Positions 48,509 to 61,060 of a DNA stretch of 64,000 nucleotides are shown here, piece after piece. The position numbers and the translations under genes were made by a program. This DNA is from Humulus lupulus. Lineage: Eukaryota; Streptophyta; Magnoliopsida; Rosales; Cannabaceae. Position 1 is the first letter of the stretch; every line of letters begins with the position of its first letter. The stretch spans positions 261,573,042 to 261,637,041 of the forward strand of contig NC_084795.1 of the NCBI RefSeq assembly GCF_963169125.1, written 5' to 3'. The notes under the pieces are model-generated. The model had not been told where the DNA came from and did not search any database. It worked only from the letters and a program-made list of their open reading frames with translations.

Positions 48509-50741
48509 TGTTAGGAACGAGTTTCCTAATACGCAGCAGAATAGTGGTGGGTTGGCCTAGTGTACAAAATTTTTTTGTAACATATTTAAACTACCTTTAA
48601 ATATGTGGATCCATTAATATACATACATTAATCATAAGCAAGAAAAGAATAGAAAACATACCTCTTGAAGCCTATCAAGTGTCATTGCTATCTTTTCGTA
48701 ATTTGAACGAACTTCCTATCCAAGTTGTTCCCAGGTACTCACACCAAGATCTTCCACAACGTTCTCTACACCTTAAGAAGTGTGTGGGCACTTAGAGAGT
48801 AAAGGATGGTTAATTTCTAATTCTACTTGATGTACTCAACCCATTAGATCAAGAGAATAGGCCTGAAATTGGTTTTGTATCTTTTTCAGTGAGGGATAGA
48901 ATAGTATCGTCCTTTTTCACAGAGCGAATGATTGTCTTCTTTCCTTTTTCTGATAAGTCTTACTTAAAAAGAAAATATTTAATTTTTTTTTAAAAATTTG
49001 TAACTAATATACAATTTATCTTTTAATTAATTAATTATCTTATTAATGAAAATATTCAAAAAACTAACTTTTGAATTTTCCATTAATTAATTAATTAAAT
49101 AAATAAAATAAAAAAATCTATCCCTGAAAAGTTATGCAGTACACGCCACACACAGTGCATGGACTGTGTGTGGTCGTGTACCACCCTATATTTTAGGGAT
49201 ATTTGATTTTTCTATTTTTATTTAATTATTTATTCAAACTACTTTGTCAGATAAAAATTTAACAACCTGATAATTAATTCAAATTTGAATTCAAATTTAA
49301 ATTAAATATCTTTTTAACTAATTATCAAATATAATTAATTATTTGAATAAATATCAATCTTTTAAATTCAAAACCAATTTGAACTTATCAGATTATTATC
49401 TCCCAATCAAATAAAGATATTTAATTAACACTACCAATTAATTAAAACCAATAATAATTTCGAAATTAAATATTTAATTTATTATAATTTTGAAAATTAT
49501 AATTAATTAATTATTTAATATAATTTCAAAATTAATTTAATTATTTAATATAATTTCAAAAATTACATATTAATTAATTTTGTTAATTACAACTAATTTG
49601 TAATTAATTAATTAATCACTACCATCACATAATCACATATTTGGCCCGAAGAACAAATTTCTTCTTAAATATGTTTTTCAACCATTTTTCCCTTTATATC
49701 AACTCTTGCCTTGAATAGTGTTGATAGAGCCGCTGTAGGGACCTATGGAAATATAATTCCAAGCTCCAATAAATTTGAGATTATTAATTAAACTCTTTAA
49801 TTAAATAATCTTAATTTATTAATTCATGATTACTCCACTATAAATATAAGACTGCACTCTTGTAATTATAGACATTTCATTTACTGAGTACTTTATAATG
49901 ATAAAACGTCCATTGATATAATCATTGCATACAAATTAACCCTCTAATAATTGTTCATAATTAATCTAGAATAAAATTACCGTTTTACCCTTTTAATTAT
50001 ATCTTGTTTCCTTAAGCACCATTGACTTTACTAGTGAAGGTTAATTCATAACTAAATTATGAATTTGAGCTCAATAACTTTTTCAGTCCCAAAAGTCAAA
50101 CCTTAAGAGAACCATTATTCAATCTCTTATGAGAAGGTTTAGATTCCATATCTGTATACTATGTCCCCAGCCATTTACATTAATGAGTTCCCAAAACAAA
50201 AGTTTCTAGCCTGATCATTCCGATAAACTCTAACAAGTGAATCAAAGAACTCATATAACATAAACATGAGTTCATAGTAACTTCAGAATTAAGATCTATT
50301 TGTATATGATCATCAGTTGATATATTTAATTAATACTTTGAAACGGTATTTAACTAAGTATTAATAAACATATCTGGTCCAGTTCTATATATTCTCTAAT
50401 ATATAAAGTACCTCCACTAAAGTGTCCTACTACACTAGTGATCCGGATCTAGATCACATGTATTCATAATACTAGTGGATCATACTTGCAGTAATTAATC
50501 TAAAGATTCCATAACTTTATTTTACAGCGAACTATTCAAGTTCATTTATCTCAAACACAATCCTCCCGTACCAATACGTGTTTGAGATCACATATATGAA
50601 CTTAGGAATTTTTCTGATATTTATATAATATTATCATAGAATAATATGGTCCATAAAATATATGCATAACAAATTCAATTTATTTATTTATTTCTTAAAA
50701 CAATGTCTACTACATATGCTTTCAGGGCACAATTCCTAACA
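48509..50741 (-). mobile_element. Large Copia-type solo LTR
   Basis: A 2.23-kb sequence, TGTTAGGAAC...TTCCTAACA, with inverted tips. It is flanked by ccgca (48504-48508) and ccaca (50742-50746), a 5-bp duplication with one mismatch. It sits exactly between FQT and TLT of the gag reading frame. On the minus strand it opens TGTTAGGAATTGTGCCCTGA. There is no internal repeat, PBS, PPT or coding, so a solo LTR fits best. A non-coding element is the alternative. Interior AT-rich. Confidence 0.7.
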
Positions 50742-50746
50742 CCACA

Positions 50747-51544
50747 CTCACTAGACCAGCAAAGAGTTGTTTTGATAAATTCCGAAGGCACTCGATCTTG
50801 TCTTGGGATCAGTTGTCTAAGGAATTCAAGAAGCAGTTCCAGGCTACGAAGAGAACCAAGCCTGAGGCTTCCATCCTAACGAATGTTCGACAACAACCAG
50901 GTGAATCACTGAAGAGCTACCTGAAGAGGTTCAATATAGAGGCGGCCCGAGCTCACAATGTTGATGACAACGGTCATCTTATGGCAGTAAGAACTGGAGT
51001 ACTACCAGGAAGTCCTCTTTGGGATGATATGCAAAGGAAGTTGTGAAGACAATAATCGAATTCACCACTCGGGCCCAGAGGTTTGTCAATGTAGAAAAGG
51101 TGAGGTTGGCACTTAAACTAGCCCCTCAGCCCTCAATAACTACAACGATAAACGTTAACTCAGCCACTGCCTCGACTACGCCGTCCACAATACAACCCTC
51201 ATGAGACATTCTTCTAAGAGAGAGAAGAATGTAGGGAATAACCCCGAGGCTGATGGGGGTAAGAAAAAGAAAGGATATAAACACTTCTCAATTTACACAG
51301 TATATACCAAGCTCAAAGATACTCAGAAGAATATTTTTTTTGTGAATGAGAATCATGTCCCCTTTAGGCGACTCGATGCAATGCGACATCAGAGAACCAA
51401 GAGGTATTCAAACAAGTTCTGTAGATTCCACAAGGACGTGGGTAATACAACTGAGGAATGGAGATAGTTAAAAGATGAGATTGATGGGATGATCTCGAGA
51501 GGCTACCTTAGACAGTATATCTGAAATTGGAACCAAGTCCAGGC
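50747..51544 (+). pseudogene. Tat gag, part 3 (capsid C-part and CCHC-like end)
   Basis: An 82-codon open stretch (50798-51046) reads SWDQLSKEFKKQFQATKRTK, then PGESLKSYLKRFNIEAARAH and GSPLWDDMQRKL, the core of Retrotrans_gag. After several stops, 51201-51530 gives VYTKLKDTQKNIFFVNENHV and NKFCRFHKDVGNTTEEWR, then DEIDGMISRGYLRQY. This is the Tat-type C-terminus with its CxFHKDxGxxTEE motif, here ending in W where Cys is usual. Chromovirus B follows directly. Confidence 0.85.
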
Positions 51545-51549
51545 TCTGT

Positions 51550-51730
51550 TGTAACGTCCCAAATTACCTAATAAGGCTTAGGGCCTTGATTAAGGGGCCA
51601 GGATGGCATATTATGGAAATTGTATGATATATATGTGTATCATTATATGATTATGTGAGTTATATTATAGTATGACTTGATATGCATGTTTAGGTCTATT
51701 AAATATGCATGTGGGCCCATTTTTGATTAA
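51550..51730 (+). repeat. Truncated 5' LTR of chromovirus B
   Basis: Matches 55829-56010 with scattered differences up to gggcccat, then switches to internal leader sequence that resembles chromovirus A's leader. The PBS is absent, so a deletion removed about 2.7 kb. Confidence 0.85.
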
Positions 51731-52187
51731 AGACATGCTCCACTCAGGGTATGGTGACTATTTATGTGGTTATGTTTTTAACTGCTTAAATAGGATATAA
51801 ATGATTGACATGCATGCCTTATTAGGAAGCATGAGATATTCTGATAGGGCCTAGTCCTTAACTGTTGATATGATTATGTGATTACCTGCTCAGTGAATAT
51901 ATGAATGTGTTATCTACATGCTAGAGTTTAGAGCATGAGATTCTGTTGAAAGATTAGGGGTTATTGATTGATGTATGAATGTTATGGGCATGTATTTTAG
52001 TACCACAGTGCTATGTGAATGTGGTGAGGTTTGGTTTTCCATTGGAAGGCTTGTAAATGTGCTCATCATGCTTAATGGGTTATGTTATTGACTGCAGAGT
52101 AAATTAGAGGTTATGAACCCAAGGCAGTTAATGGGACCCGGTGGTGTTTATACTGAGGCTGGGAATTACAGCTAGCGCTTGAGCCCT

Positions 52188-53210
52188 CTGCCTGCCCCTC
52201 AAAATTGGCAGCAGGTGTTTACAGATATGCAATTAAAATTGCAGAGGAAAGAGGAAGAGATTAGGTGTTTAAAATAGCAGGTTCTGTCAGGGAACACCTC
52301 TTCCTTTGTTATACCAGGAGTGGCACCAGTTTTGGCTTAGCCTAGGGTTGAGAACAGATGGGAATTTCTGTATGAAAAATTTGAGGAGTATTGCCCTCCA
52401 TATTTTTAGGGAGGCCTAGATCCATTCAGAGCTGAATAATGGATGGGCATGATCAGTTCCATCCTCGACAGTATGGGGGTGGTGGGTCATGATAGGGTGA
52501 TCTGTGCTACATATGTGTTGCGGGAAGATGCCCGAACGTGGTGGGAAGTGCTATCCTAGACACGAGACACAACTGCAATGATTTGGGAGAAATTTAGGCA
52601 GCTTTTTAATGAGAGGTATTATTGTGATGCAGTTAAGACTGCAAAGACAAATGAATTTCTGAATCTAGTTCGGGGAAATATGACAGTAACAGAGTATGTT
52701 AACAAATTCGATGGGTTGGCTAAGTTTTCTTTTGATACAATACCCACGGATGTGGCTCAGAAGGAGAGATTTATCCAGGGATTTAATTCCAAAATATCTC
52801 AGGGTGTTAGAATTTCCCCAGTACATGAGATCTCTACCTACGTTCAGGTGGTAAGGGGGCCCTTGTTGTTGAGGGCACAGGAAATGAGATTTTGAGGGAG
52901 AGTGCCAGAAAGTGTGGAGCTTAGGCTGTGATACCTCCGTTTGTTGGATTAGGCAGGGGCAGAGGCCCCAGTGATAAGAAAAGAAACATTATCAATGTAT
53001 TCGGTTCCTCAGGATTAGTAAAGGGGTTCTGAAGTGCTCGATAGGCCATCAGATCGCAAACGAGGATTGGAAACTATACCCAAAATGTGCTAATTGTAAG
53101 AGACGCCATATGGAGGAATGTCGAGCAAAGGCATGTTTCTTATGTGGGATGGTTGGGCACCTCAAGATGGATTGCCTAGGGTTAAGGAAGGATGAACAAA
53201 ATGGGGTGGA
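52188..53210 (+). pseudogene. Gag of chromovirus B
   Basis: Pieces in order: LPPQNWQQVFTDMQLKLQ, FRAE*WMGMISSILDSMGVV, VICATYVLREDARTWWEVLS, then an open 105-codon stretch (52578-52895) with MIWEKFRQLFNERYY and MTVTEYVNKFDGLAKFSFD. This is the Retrotrans_gag domain as found in chromoviruses. A double knuckle follows near 53090-53180 (CANCKRRHMEEC then CFLCGMVGHLKMDC). Frameshifts and stops make it non-functional. Confidence 0.85.
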
Positions 53211-53279
53211 TAGCTCGACTCCAGCTCGAGTGTTCGCTTTAACGCAGTCAGAGACTGAGACTAAGGCTGGTTCCTCAGT

Positions 53280-53646
53280 GGTGGCAGGTCAGCTTCCTAG
53301 TTCTGATTCTTGTATTGTACTGATTGGTTCTGGTGCCATGTTGTTCTTTATTTTGTTGCTTTTGGTAGAGGCACAGACTTGGTATGTGGATTATGTGGTT
53401 ATGATGTGATGAGAATTTGGTACTCTATTGGTAATTTTAAGAGATGGGATGTATTATTGTGGGAAAACACTCATCAGTTGATGTGATAGCGTTGGTTATG
53501 ACTGACTTCGATATGATCCTAGATATGGATTGGTTAGCCAAGTATGGGGCAATGGTAGATTGTAAGGAAAAGATGGTAACCCTTGGGCTTGAGGATGAGA
53601 AACCCTTGTATTTGTTGGCATTGTGCATGGACCCCATATACTTATG
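53280..53646 (+). pseudogene. Protease of chromovirus B
   Basis: SCIVLIGSGAML near 53310 sits where the DSGA active site belongs, with the aspartate replaced by Ile or Gly in this reading. Downstream, VIALVMTDFDMILDMDWLAK then YGAMVDCKEKMVTL (53470-53585) is the conserved C-terminal half of gypsy proteases. Broken by a frameshift between the two. Confidence 0.7.
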
Positions 53647-53924
53647 ACATCTATGCTTAGAGATAAAGACCTATTGCAGGAGGATGCATAGGATTCTTAG
53701 ATAGTGTGATGGATACCACTCAGGTTGTGTCAGTGGGATCAGGACATACTAGATTAGTCTGTGAGTTCTGGATGTGTTTCCAGGGATTTTCCAGGGCTAC
53801 CTTTACACAAAGAAATAGATTTGTGGTTATGTTGGTGCCAATGACAGAATCAGTGTCTAGAGCACGGTATTGAACGACTCCAGTAGGGCTGTAGGAACTA
53901 AAGGTTCAATTATTGAGTAAAACA

Positions 53925-54160
53925 GTATTCTCCAAGGTGGATCTTCGATCTAGTTATTACCAGCTGAAGATCAGGGAGAAGGATAAGCAGAAGACTGCCT
54001 TTTACATCAGATATGAGCACTAGGAGTGATGAGTCATGCCTTTTAGATTTAAATAATGTCCGAGGTGTTTTGATGGATCAGATAAATAAGGTGTTCAAAG
54101 ATTATTGGATTTGATTTGTGATCGTCTTTATCAACAATATTGTGGTGTACTCTAAGTTAG
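53925..54160 (+). pseudogene. RT fragment of chromovirus B
   Basis: [20 protein letters not shown] then [12 protein letters not shown] is RT motif A with its catalytic Asp. The motif C equivalent, about 54120-54155, reads VFINNIVVYSK, so the usual DD pair is NN. Stops are frequent and the RT N-terminal third is missing. Confidence 0.75.
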
Positions 54161-54890
54161 AGATCGGCCAAGGCCAAGGAACGCCTCAAAGGTCAGGAGT
54201 TTCCTTGGATGGGCAGGGTATTACTTGTGTTTTGTGGAAGAGTTCTTAAGGATTGTTACCCCATTGACAGAAAAAGTTGATTGCCCATGCATCATGCTAG
54301 TTGAAGGATATGACCAGAACGGGAGTATAGTTACTGGTGGGCCAATTAGCCAATATTAACACTTGGGTTTACTCTTTTAGAGAGGATCAAAGGAAAACAG
54401 TTGAGTGACCCATAGATGGGAAATGTTAGAAGGGATGTCTTAGCTGGAATAGCTAAAGACTATACAGTATCATGCATGAGTTTATTGAGATATAAAGATC
54501 AGAATTATGTTCTGATGGACACTGGGATCAGATAGGAGGTTCTAGATGAATCTCATACTCCCCCCTTATTCTCTTTATCCATGCACCATGAAGATGTACC
54601 AAGATCTGAAAGCTTTATATTGGTGGCTTGGGATGGAGAAGGACGTAAGTGAATATGTGACAAAGTGCCTAACTTGTTAGCAGGTCAAGACAGAGTATCG
54701 GAAACGAGTAAGGCCATTACAACCTTTTTGTATCCCAAAGTGGAAGTGGGAGGACATCACGATGGAATTCGTGATGGGGTTGCCCAGGATAGTGGGTCAG
54801 TGTGATTCAGTTCGGGTTATTATGGACCAGTATTTAAAGTCAACTCACTCTTACCAGTGAGGATGAATAATATAGTTGACAGTTATGCAG
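54161..54890 (+). pseudogene. Decayed RNase H and integrase N-terminal stretch of chromovirus B
   Basis: Many stops. Scattered matches such as SLLRYKDQNYVLMD and a VTKCLTC-like zinc-binding piece near 54660-54680 agree with the expected order between RT and the integrase core. Individual domain borders cannot be set. Confidence 0.45.
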
Positions 54891-54900
54891 ATCTCTGTGA

Positions 54901-55565
54901 GTGAGAGAGATAGTACACCTTCTTGGGACTTTGAGGTCTATCCTGATGGATAGGGGCCCTATATTTACTTCCAAGTTTTGGGGAAGGTTACAGAAGACGA
55001 TGAATATACAGCTAGAGTTCAGTACAACTTATTGTCCTCAGACTGATGGTAAATTAGAGAGGGGTATTAAGATATTAGAGAAAATGCTGAGAGCATGTGT
55101 ATTATACTTTGAAGGGGTCTGGAATGAATATTGGCCTCTAATAGAGTCTTCCTACAATGATAGCTATCGGTTGACTATTGGAGTGGCACAGATGTTGTAT
55201 GGTAGGAAATGTAGATTTCCCATTTACTGGGATAAGATGGGTGAGAGGAAATATTTGGGTCCTGAGGTAGTTCAGAGGACCAATGAGGCTATTGAAAAGA
55301 TTAGAGCTCAGATGCTCGCTTCTTAGAATAGACAAAAAAGTTATGTTGATCTAAAATGCAGGAATGTGGATTTCCAAGTGGGAGACTAGGTCTTCCTTAG
55401 AGTCTCACCATGGAAAGGGTTAGGAGATTTGGGAAAAAAGGTAAGTTGAGCCCTAGATTTGTAGGACCGTTTGAAATCCTGGATAGGATCGGTCAGGTGG
55501 CTTATATATTGGCCTTACCTCCGGCACTGTCGACCATACATAATGTATTTCATATTTTGACACTT
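54901..55565 (+). pseudogene. Integrase of chromovirus B
   Basis: An open 141-codon stretch (54901-55326) reads ILMDRGPIFTSKFWGRLQKT, STTYCPQTDGKLERGIKILE, YGRKCRFPIYWDKMGERKY and GPEVVQRTNEAIEKIRAQML. This is the integrase core with the second catalytic Asp (MDRGP) and the Glu within GKLERG. After a stop, [20 protein letters not shown] and [16 protein letters not shown] is the integrase C-terminal region. The first catalytic Asp lies in the decayed part upstream. No clear chromodomain could be read. Confidence 0.85.
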
Positions 55566-55812
55566 TGAAAATATGTATCAGACGGGACTCAGGTATGGAG
55601 TTACAAGGATCTGGAGATTCAGGCAGGTCTCTTCTATGAGGAATAGCCAGTTCAGATACAAGACAGAAAGAATAAGGTTCTGAGGAACAAAACTATACCT
55701 TGGTTAAGGTATTATATAGGAACAACAAGGTCAAGGGAGTGACCTGAGAACTGGATTCAAATATGCGGGATCTATATCCTGAGTTGTTCAGATAAAATTT
55801 CGACAAATTCCT

Positions 55813-55828
55813 GCAAGGAGGGGATAGT
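55813..55828 (+). other. Polypurine tract of chromovirus B
   Basis: GCAAGGAGGGGATAGT directly precedes the 3' LTR and confirms plus orientation. Confidence 0.85.
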
Positions 55829-56765
55829 TGTAACGTCCCAAATTACCTAATAAGGCTTAGGGCCTTGATTAGGGGGTCAGGATGACAAATTATGGAAATT
55901 ATGTGATATATATATTTGTGTATCATTATATGATTATGTGAGTTATATTATAATATGACTTGATATGCATGTTTAGGTGTATTAAATATGCATATGGGCC
56001 CATTATTTATTAATAGGGAAATTTTCGTAATTTGGCCCGTTACGGGGTATATTTTGCATATATGTGATATATGTGTGGAACCACATCATTATGTGGATAT
56101 ATTTGGATTATTCGGCACGAGACGATCCTAGCGAGCAAAGTAGCGGTTTAGTCACAACGGGGTCAAATATCGGGCTCGGGGTGAGCCTGGGGGTAATTTG
56201 GTAATTTATTACATTATTGGGATCGAGTAATAGGGAAATTATTTGGTAATTATTTGAGGAAATTGGAAGTAATAGGAATTTTGAAACGTTAATTATGATT
56301 AACAGGGTATGTGAAAAATGACAAAACTACCCTTGAAGGGCTTTGAGAAAGAGATTTGACCTTAGGGGCATATGTGTCATTTTGAGTCAAAACCAGTGAC
56401 TTAGTCACTCTTTCCCTCAGCAAAAGGAAACCCCAAAACAAAGCACACTTAGCCTTTTCCCTCTCTCTCTCCCCATACGATTTCTCTTTTTCTCTCTTAG
56501 CACCTTGGAGGTTGATCATGATTTTGAGGAAAAGGCTAGAGAATAAAAGATTTAAGTTGGGAATTCAGGTAGGAGGAAGTTAAGAGACATAATCCATCAC
56601 TAAGGTAAGCTCTAACCCTGTTTTGATTCAGATTTTTTTGGGTTTAAGGGTGTTCTTGAGGTGTTCTTAAGCTTCAAAGCTCAAGCATGGATTTTTGTGT
56701 TTTGGTTGGTTTTTGATCAAGTGAAAACTTGGGTTTTGTTGAGGTTGGTGTATTGATGAGGTTTT

Positions 56766-59114
56766 TGTAATGACCCAACTAATTCTAAGACCTTGGACTA
56801 TTAAAAACTACTAGACTTAGCTACTACTTTTGAAGAAAACATATATAAGAAATATTGAAATACATAAATGCGGGGTATGGGATCCCATTGTTTTAAAATA
56901 AAACATAACTTTAAACTAAAGGAAATTGTTTACAAAACTAAATGCAAAAAATACATAAAAGCATAATTTAAAGAGACTAAAATGACGTCCTCGAATCGTT
57001 CACGCAGTCCATCGAATCTCTTCATCCTTAATACACAAACCTAGCTGCCAAGAATCCTTCTGCCGCCATAACTATTTTCTTGCATACATAAAAATAAAGG
57101 AATAAGCCTAGTGTCCAACAAGGAAAATCTACTAGCACATATATCATAAAACATAAACATAAGACTACAAAAGATATGACTAAAAAACATGCATTATAAT
57201 GGCCATCATACTTCTTGGGGCTTGCTAGCTAAGCAATCATATGCCCATAAATTTACGGGGCTTAGTTATCTAAACAAGTCATATAAATTTATGGGGCTCG
57301 TTATCTAAACAATCATATGCCCAAGGAATAAATTGTTGGGACTTATTATCTAAACAAGTTATATATTTGTTATCTAAACAAATTATGTGATTGTTATCTA
57401 AACAATTCATATACTAAAACAACTAAAAACAAATCATACATATAACTTAAACATATATTAAAACATAAAAGCATACAAAATCTATCATATTTTCCTTACC
57501 AATATCGGGATTTATGAGAATAAGGACGGGATTTGGAACACTCCTAAAACCAACAATAAGAATGTGAGTAATTCTAAAGAAAGAGATGATAAAGAAATGA
57601 ACTAAACCACCAAGATGAAACTTACCAACAAGAAACCTTAAGTACATAGAACTTAAATACCTAACCAAGAATGGAAACATCGAGTTAGGATTTAAGTAAA
57701 GATAACTAAAGGAAACTAAGGAACCACACAGAAATTAACTTATGATTAGGAATACCTTTGAATGTACTAGAACCGAACTACACCTTGATATTGAAAACAC
57801 ACTATAAATCTCACTTCCTAAGTGCTTAGAAAGAAAGATTGATTGAATTATCAAAAATTTGGAGCGTGAAATGCAATGAAGTGCACTTAAATATATTTTT
57901 TAGGGGGGTATACAAATTAATATTAGCAATTCAAATAATTTATGGTTGGCTTGGTTCGACCAATAAAATGAAGTATCCAGGCTCCGTTTAGAAACAAAAC
58001 AATTGGTAATATATCTAGGATTTCTACTTAGATGATCATATTTTATATTATATTCGATTTCTAATTTCTAAGATGATAAAGTTTTTATCCCAACCCAAGT
58101 GTTTATCACTCTATAGTAACCCTAGCAGTTTGAAGGCTCTGAACACAGCTTGAAGAATGAGAAAAATGGCTGGGTACTAGGTCCTATTTATAGAGTTCAA
58201 GGAGTGAACTATCTCCTTTTAGCTTGAATAAAAATAATGAGTATTAATTGAAAAATATTTGAATATTCGTTCAGCAGGTGCTTAAGACTTGGTCAAAACG
58301 TTCAAAGGCTAGTCAAGAGATTAGGAAATGAATCAAGCTCGGTTTCAACATCGTTTGAAAATATGGTCCTAGGGCCAATATATCGCCCATCATAGGCGAT
58401 ATGTCGCCTGGCCTTATGTCTCGAGTGCTCGTCATTTCGTTTGTGCGAAGTTGACGTGTTTTTCGTATTCCCCATGTGGCGATACATCGACTCCTATGCT
58501 GCGATATATCGGCATACGTGAATATATTAAACACGTAATTGTATTTTTTCAGCATAATTTGAATTGATTACTCAGGTTTGACTGAGTAATACGAGATTCC
58601 AACACGTTCTGGAAGAGTCTAAAGCTTCTAGAAACTTCTATAATTATCACTTAAAATGCTTAAATCCTTAAATAAACAAGATTGTGACAAATGTCATGCT
58701 CCTAATGGTCTTGGAAGATTCTAGAGCTTTCTTGAACTTTCTTTTATTTAAACTATAATTAAATCCTTAAATAAACATGCACACGACAAGTGTCATGATC
58801 TTATTAATTCTATCTAAACCTTATAGTATAATAAATAACATCATTATAATCAGCTATATTAATCAAACCTTATGTTATAATTAATATTCTTAAACTATAG
58901 GTTAAACTTATAAAATCTATACGTGTTGCTACGAGTGTTCAACTAAGTCCCGGCTTGAACCAAAATCCACAGTAACTATCATACTATAACTACTACTAGC
59001 CACTACTAGCTACTACAACTACTAGCCACTACTAGCTACTAGCCAGTACTAGTTACTACGACTACTACTGCAACTACGACTACTACTGTTGTTGCTGGTG
59101 GTGGTGGTGGTGCT
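56766..59114 (-). mobile_element. Nested chromovirus-type solo LTR inside the 3' LTR of B
   Basis: Starts tgtaatgaccc after gtttt (56761-56765). Another gtttt lies at 59115-59119, but the right tip is unclear because it runs through simple repeats, so the right border is provisional. Read on the minus strand it resembles the chromovirus A LTR in layout, with a gggatcccattgttttaaaat block near its end and a cluster of gcgatatatcg words (58380-58520) at the equivalent place. No internal domain was found. Confidence 0.55.
58975..59112 (+). repeat. Minisatellite (actactagcc)n followed by (ggt)n
   Basis: ctactagccactactagcta-like units repeat from about 58990 to 59090 and pass into gttgttgctggtggtggtgg. 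This obscures the right end of the nested LTR. Confidence 0.75.
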
Positions 59115-59819
59115 GTTTTGAGGTTAAATTGTAAGTTTGGGTTGTGTTTAGATGTGATCTTGATGGCTTGAATTCGGGGGAAAATGCAGGGGAAGAACCA
59201 GAGAAAATTCTGGACTGTGGATAGCGCCCTAGCGCTAGGCAGGGGAAAAACAGGGGTGGCTCCCTAAGTTGGATGGCACCTCTGCACTGTTTTCAGCGCC
59301 CCTGCGCTAGTCCACTTTTAGAAAAGCTCATTTTTAGGGCTTGGGATGACTTTAGGGGCTCGGGGGATGGTTCCACTACCCCGTTGGGTGGTTGGAAGTC
59401 CCGAGAGCACGGGAGTGGTTCTGGAGTTTATTGTTAAGGATTGAATCTTATGAGATTATTATTTTATGGTTGTGACTAGGTTACCGCTAGGGCTCGGGAC
59501 AGGATCATGCTCGAGGGTCGTTCATATTTAATTGGTGCTTGGACCAAAGGTAAGAAAATTGCACCTAGTATGTGATACATGTGATTATGTTTTGGCCTGG
59601 ATATTGAATATAGAATTGATCAGAGCTTGGGTCTCTGTAAATGTGCATGATTATTATTATGCTTGTGATTTTTGAATTGTTAAACAAGAACATGGTTAGG
59701 GCTTGAACGCCTGAGTATGTGCATGATTATGATTATGCTTGTGATTATTGATTAAGCATGTTGAATGCTTTATATCTGGATATTTGATATATGATATATG
59801 TTGGTTTGCATTATTTAAT

Positions 59820-60540
59820 TGAGAAAAGCATTGACTTATTAGTCAAAGGGGGGGGGGGGCAATAGCGTGTTGAGCTCTGGTTGTTATAGTTATGCTTAAC
59901 CAGGAGCGCATCATACGCTTGACCGATCTATTGGTCGGGGAAAACTCAGTGCCAGGTACGTTGGGCCAGCTCAAAAGCTGGTATACAGAGGATACGGCAG
60001 TAAGCTCTGGGGTGACTTATTAGTCTAATATCCTAGGGCTAGGTCCCAACATTGGCTTATTGGTCAAGGATGACATCAGCACGCTAAGTGCCGGTCGTAA
60101 AGCATTGATTTATTAGTCAAGGACGACATTAGCACACTGAGTGCTAGTCGTAAAGCATTGACTTATTAGTCAAGGATGACATTAGCATGCTGAGTGTTGG
60201 TCGAAAAGCATTGACTTATAAGTCAAGGGCGACAATAGTGCACTGAGCGCTGGTCGATATGGTTTAGTCCAACTAAGAGCGCGTCATATGTTTGACCGAT
60301 CTATTGGTCGGGGAAAACTAAAGCGCCAGATACGCTGATCCAGCTCCAAGGCTAGTTATAGAGAGGACAAGGCAAAGGGCCTCATGGTGACTCATTAGTC
60401 CCATATCCTAGGGAGTTGAGCCAGTGTGATCTATTAATCATGTGTTTGGGCGCTGAGCCCCAGTATGATTCCATAATCATGTATTTTGGGCATTGGGCCC
60501 TGATATGATTCATTGATCATTTATCTAGGGAAATTGGCCA
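59820..60540 (+). repeat. LTR-internal tandem array, about 54-bp unit
   Basis: Four units of the form aaagcattgacttattagtcaa...gacattagcacgctgagtgctggtcg run from about 60043 to 60247, with a related unit at 59823 that carries a 12-base G run. A larger duplicated block (accgatctattggtcgggg...cagctc...tcctaggg) occurs at about 59920-60050 and 60293-60415. The array sits between the LTR body and the R/U5 end. Confidence 0.85.
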
Positions 60541-61060
60541 CATATGACACTGTAGTCATTTATATGAATGGTATGCATGCGTGAGTAGGGTTATTACTGC
60601 TATGCATGCTTATTGTGATTTGGAAATATGTTATTAACTGCTTATGAGCATGTTTAAGTTTTCTTGCTGAGCCTTGGCTCACGGGTGCTATATGGTGCAG
60701 GTAAAAGGAAAAGAAAGCTAGACCATCCTTGAGTCGGAGAGCTTAGGTGACGATGTGTATATGCACTGGTCGACCACCACAACTGAGGGTTTAAAGAGGA
60801 ACTAGGGTCAAACCCTATTTTGCCGCTTAGGTCGGCATGTTGTAACTTTTTATTGTAATTAACATTAAAATGTATTTTGGGATCTCATGTATACAGTAAA
60901 CGTTTTAGTGAAACATTTGTATCTTTAACAAAAAAATTTAACTCTAAATTGTTAATCACGTTTAGTTACACGATTTTGGCCAAATTACTCGTTTAGCGAG
61001 TTTAACACTATTTAAATTATACAGTGCAACAGTCCCTGAGTAGTAGGGCGTTACATGTGC

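Larger units (their letters stand above)
51550..61055 (+). mobile_element. Chromovirus (Tekay/Del-like) LTR retrotransposon B, degenerate
   Basis: A plus-strand element between Tat gag and Tat protease. Only the first 181 bp of the 5' LTR survive (51550-51730, starting TGTAACGTCCC). The rest of that LTR and the PBS are deleted. Gag, protease, RT and integrase relics follow in order, then a PPT and a full 3' LTR. Flanks tctgt and tgtgc do not match well. Loss of two bases from a TGTGC duplication on the left would explain this. Confidence 0.88.
55829..61055 (+). repeat. 3' LTR of chromovirus B with nested insertion
   Basis: TGTAACGTCCC...GGGCGTTACA. The 5.2 kb shrink to about 2.9 kb once the nested LTR is removed, the same length as chromovirus A's LTRs. 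It shares with A (in opposite orientation) the gagccttggctcacggg block near 60668 and the end gtagggcgttaca. The LTR carries a GC-word cluster (agcgccctagcgctagg) at 59223-59310 and a tandem array at 59820-60540. Confidence 0.85.

Noticed and set aside
58302..58555. Overlapping 61- and 80-codon minus-strand frames
   Set aside because: Inside the nested LTR. The residues derive from the gcgatatatcg word cluster.
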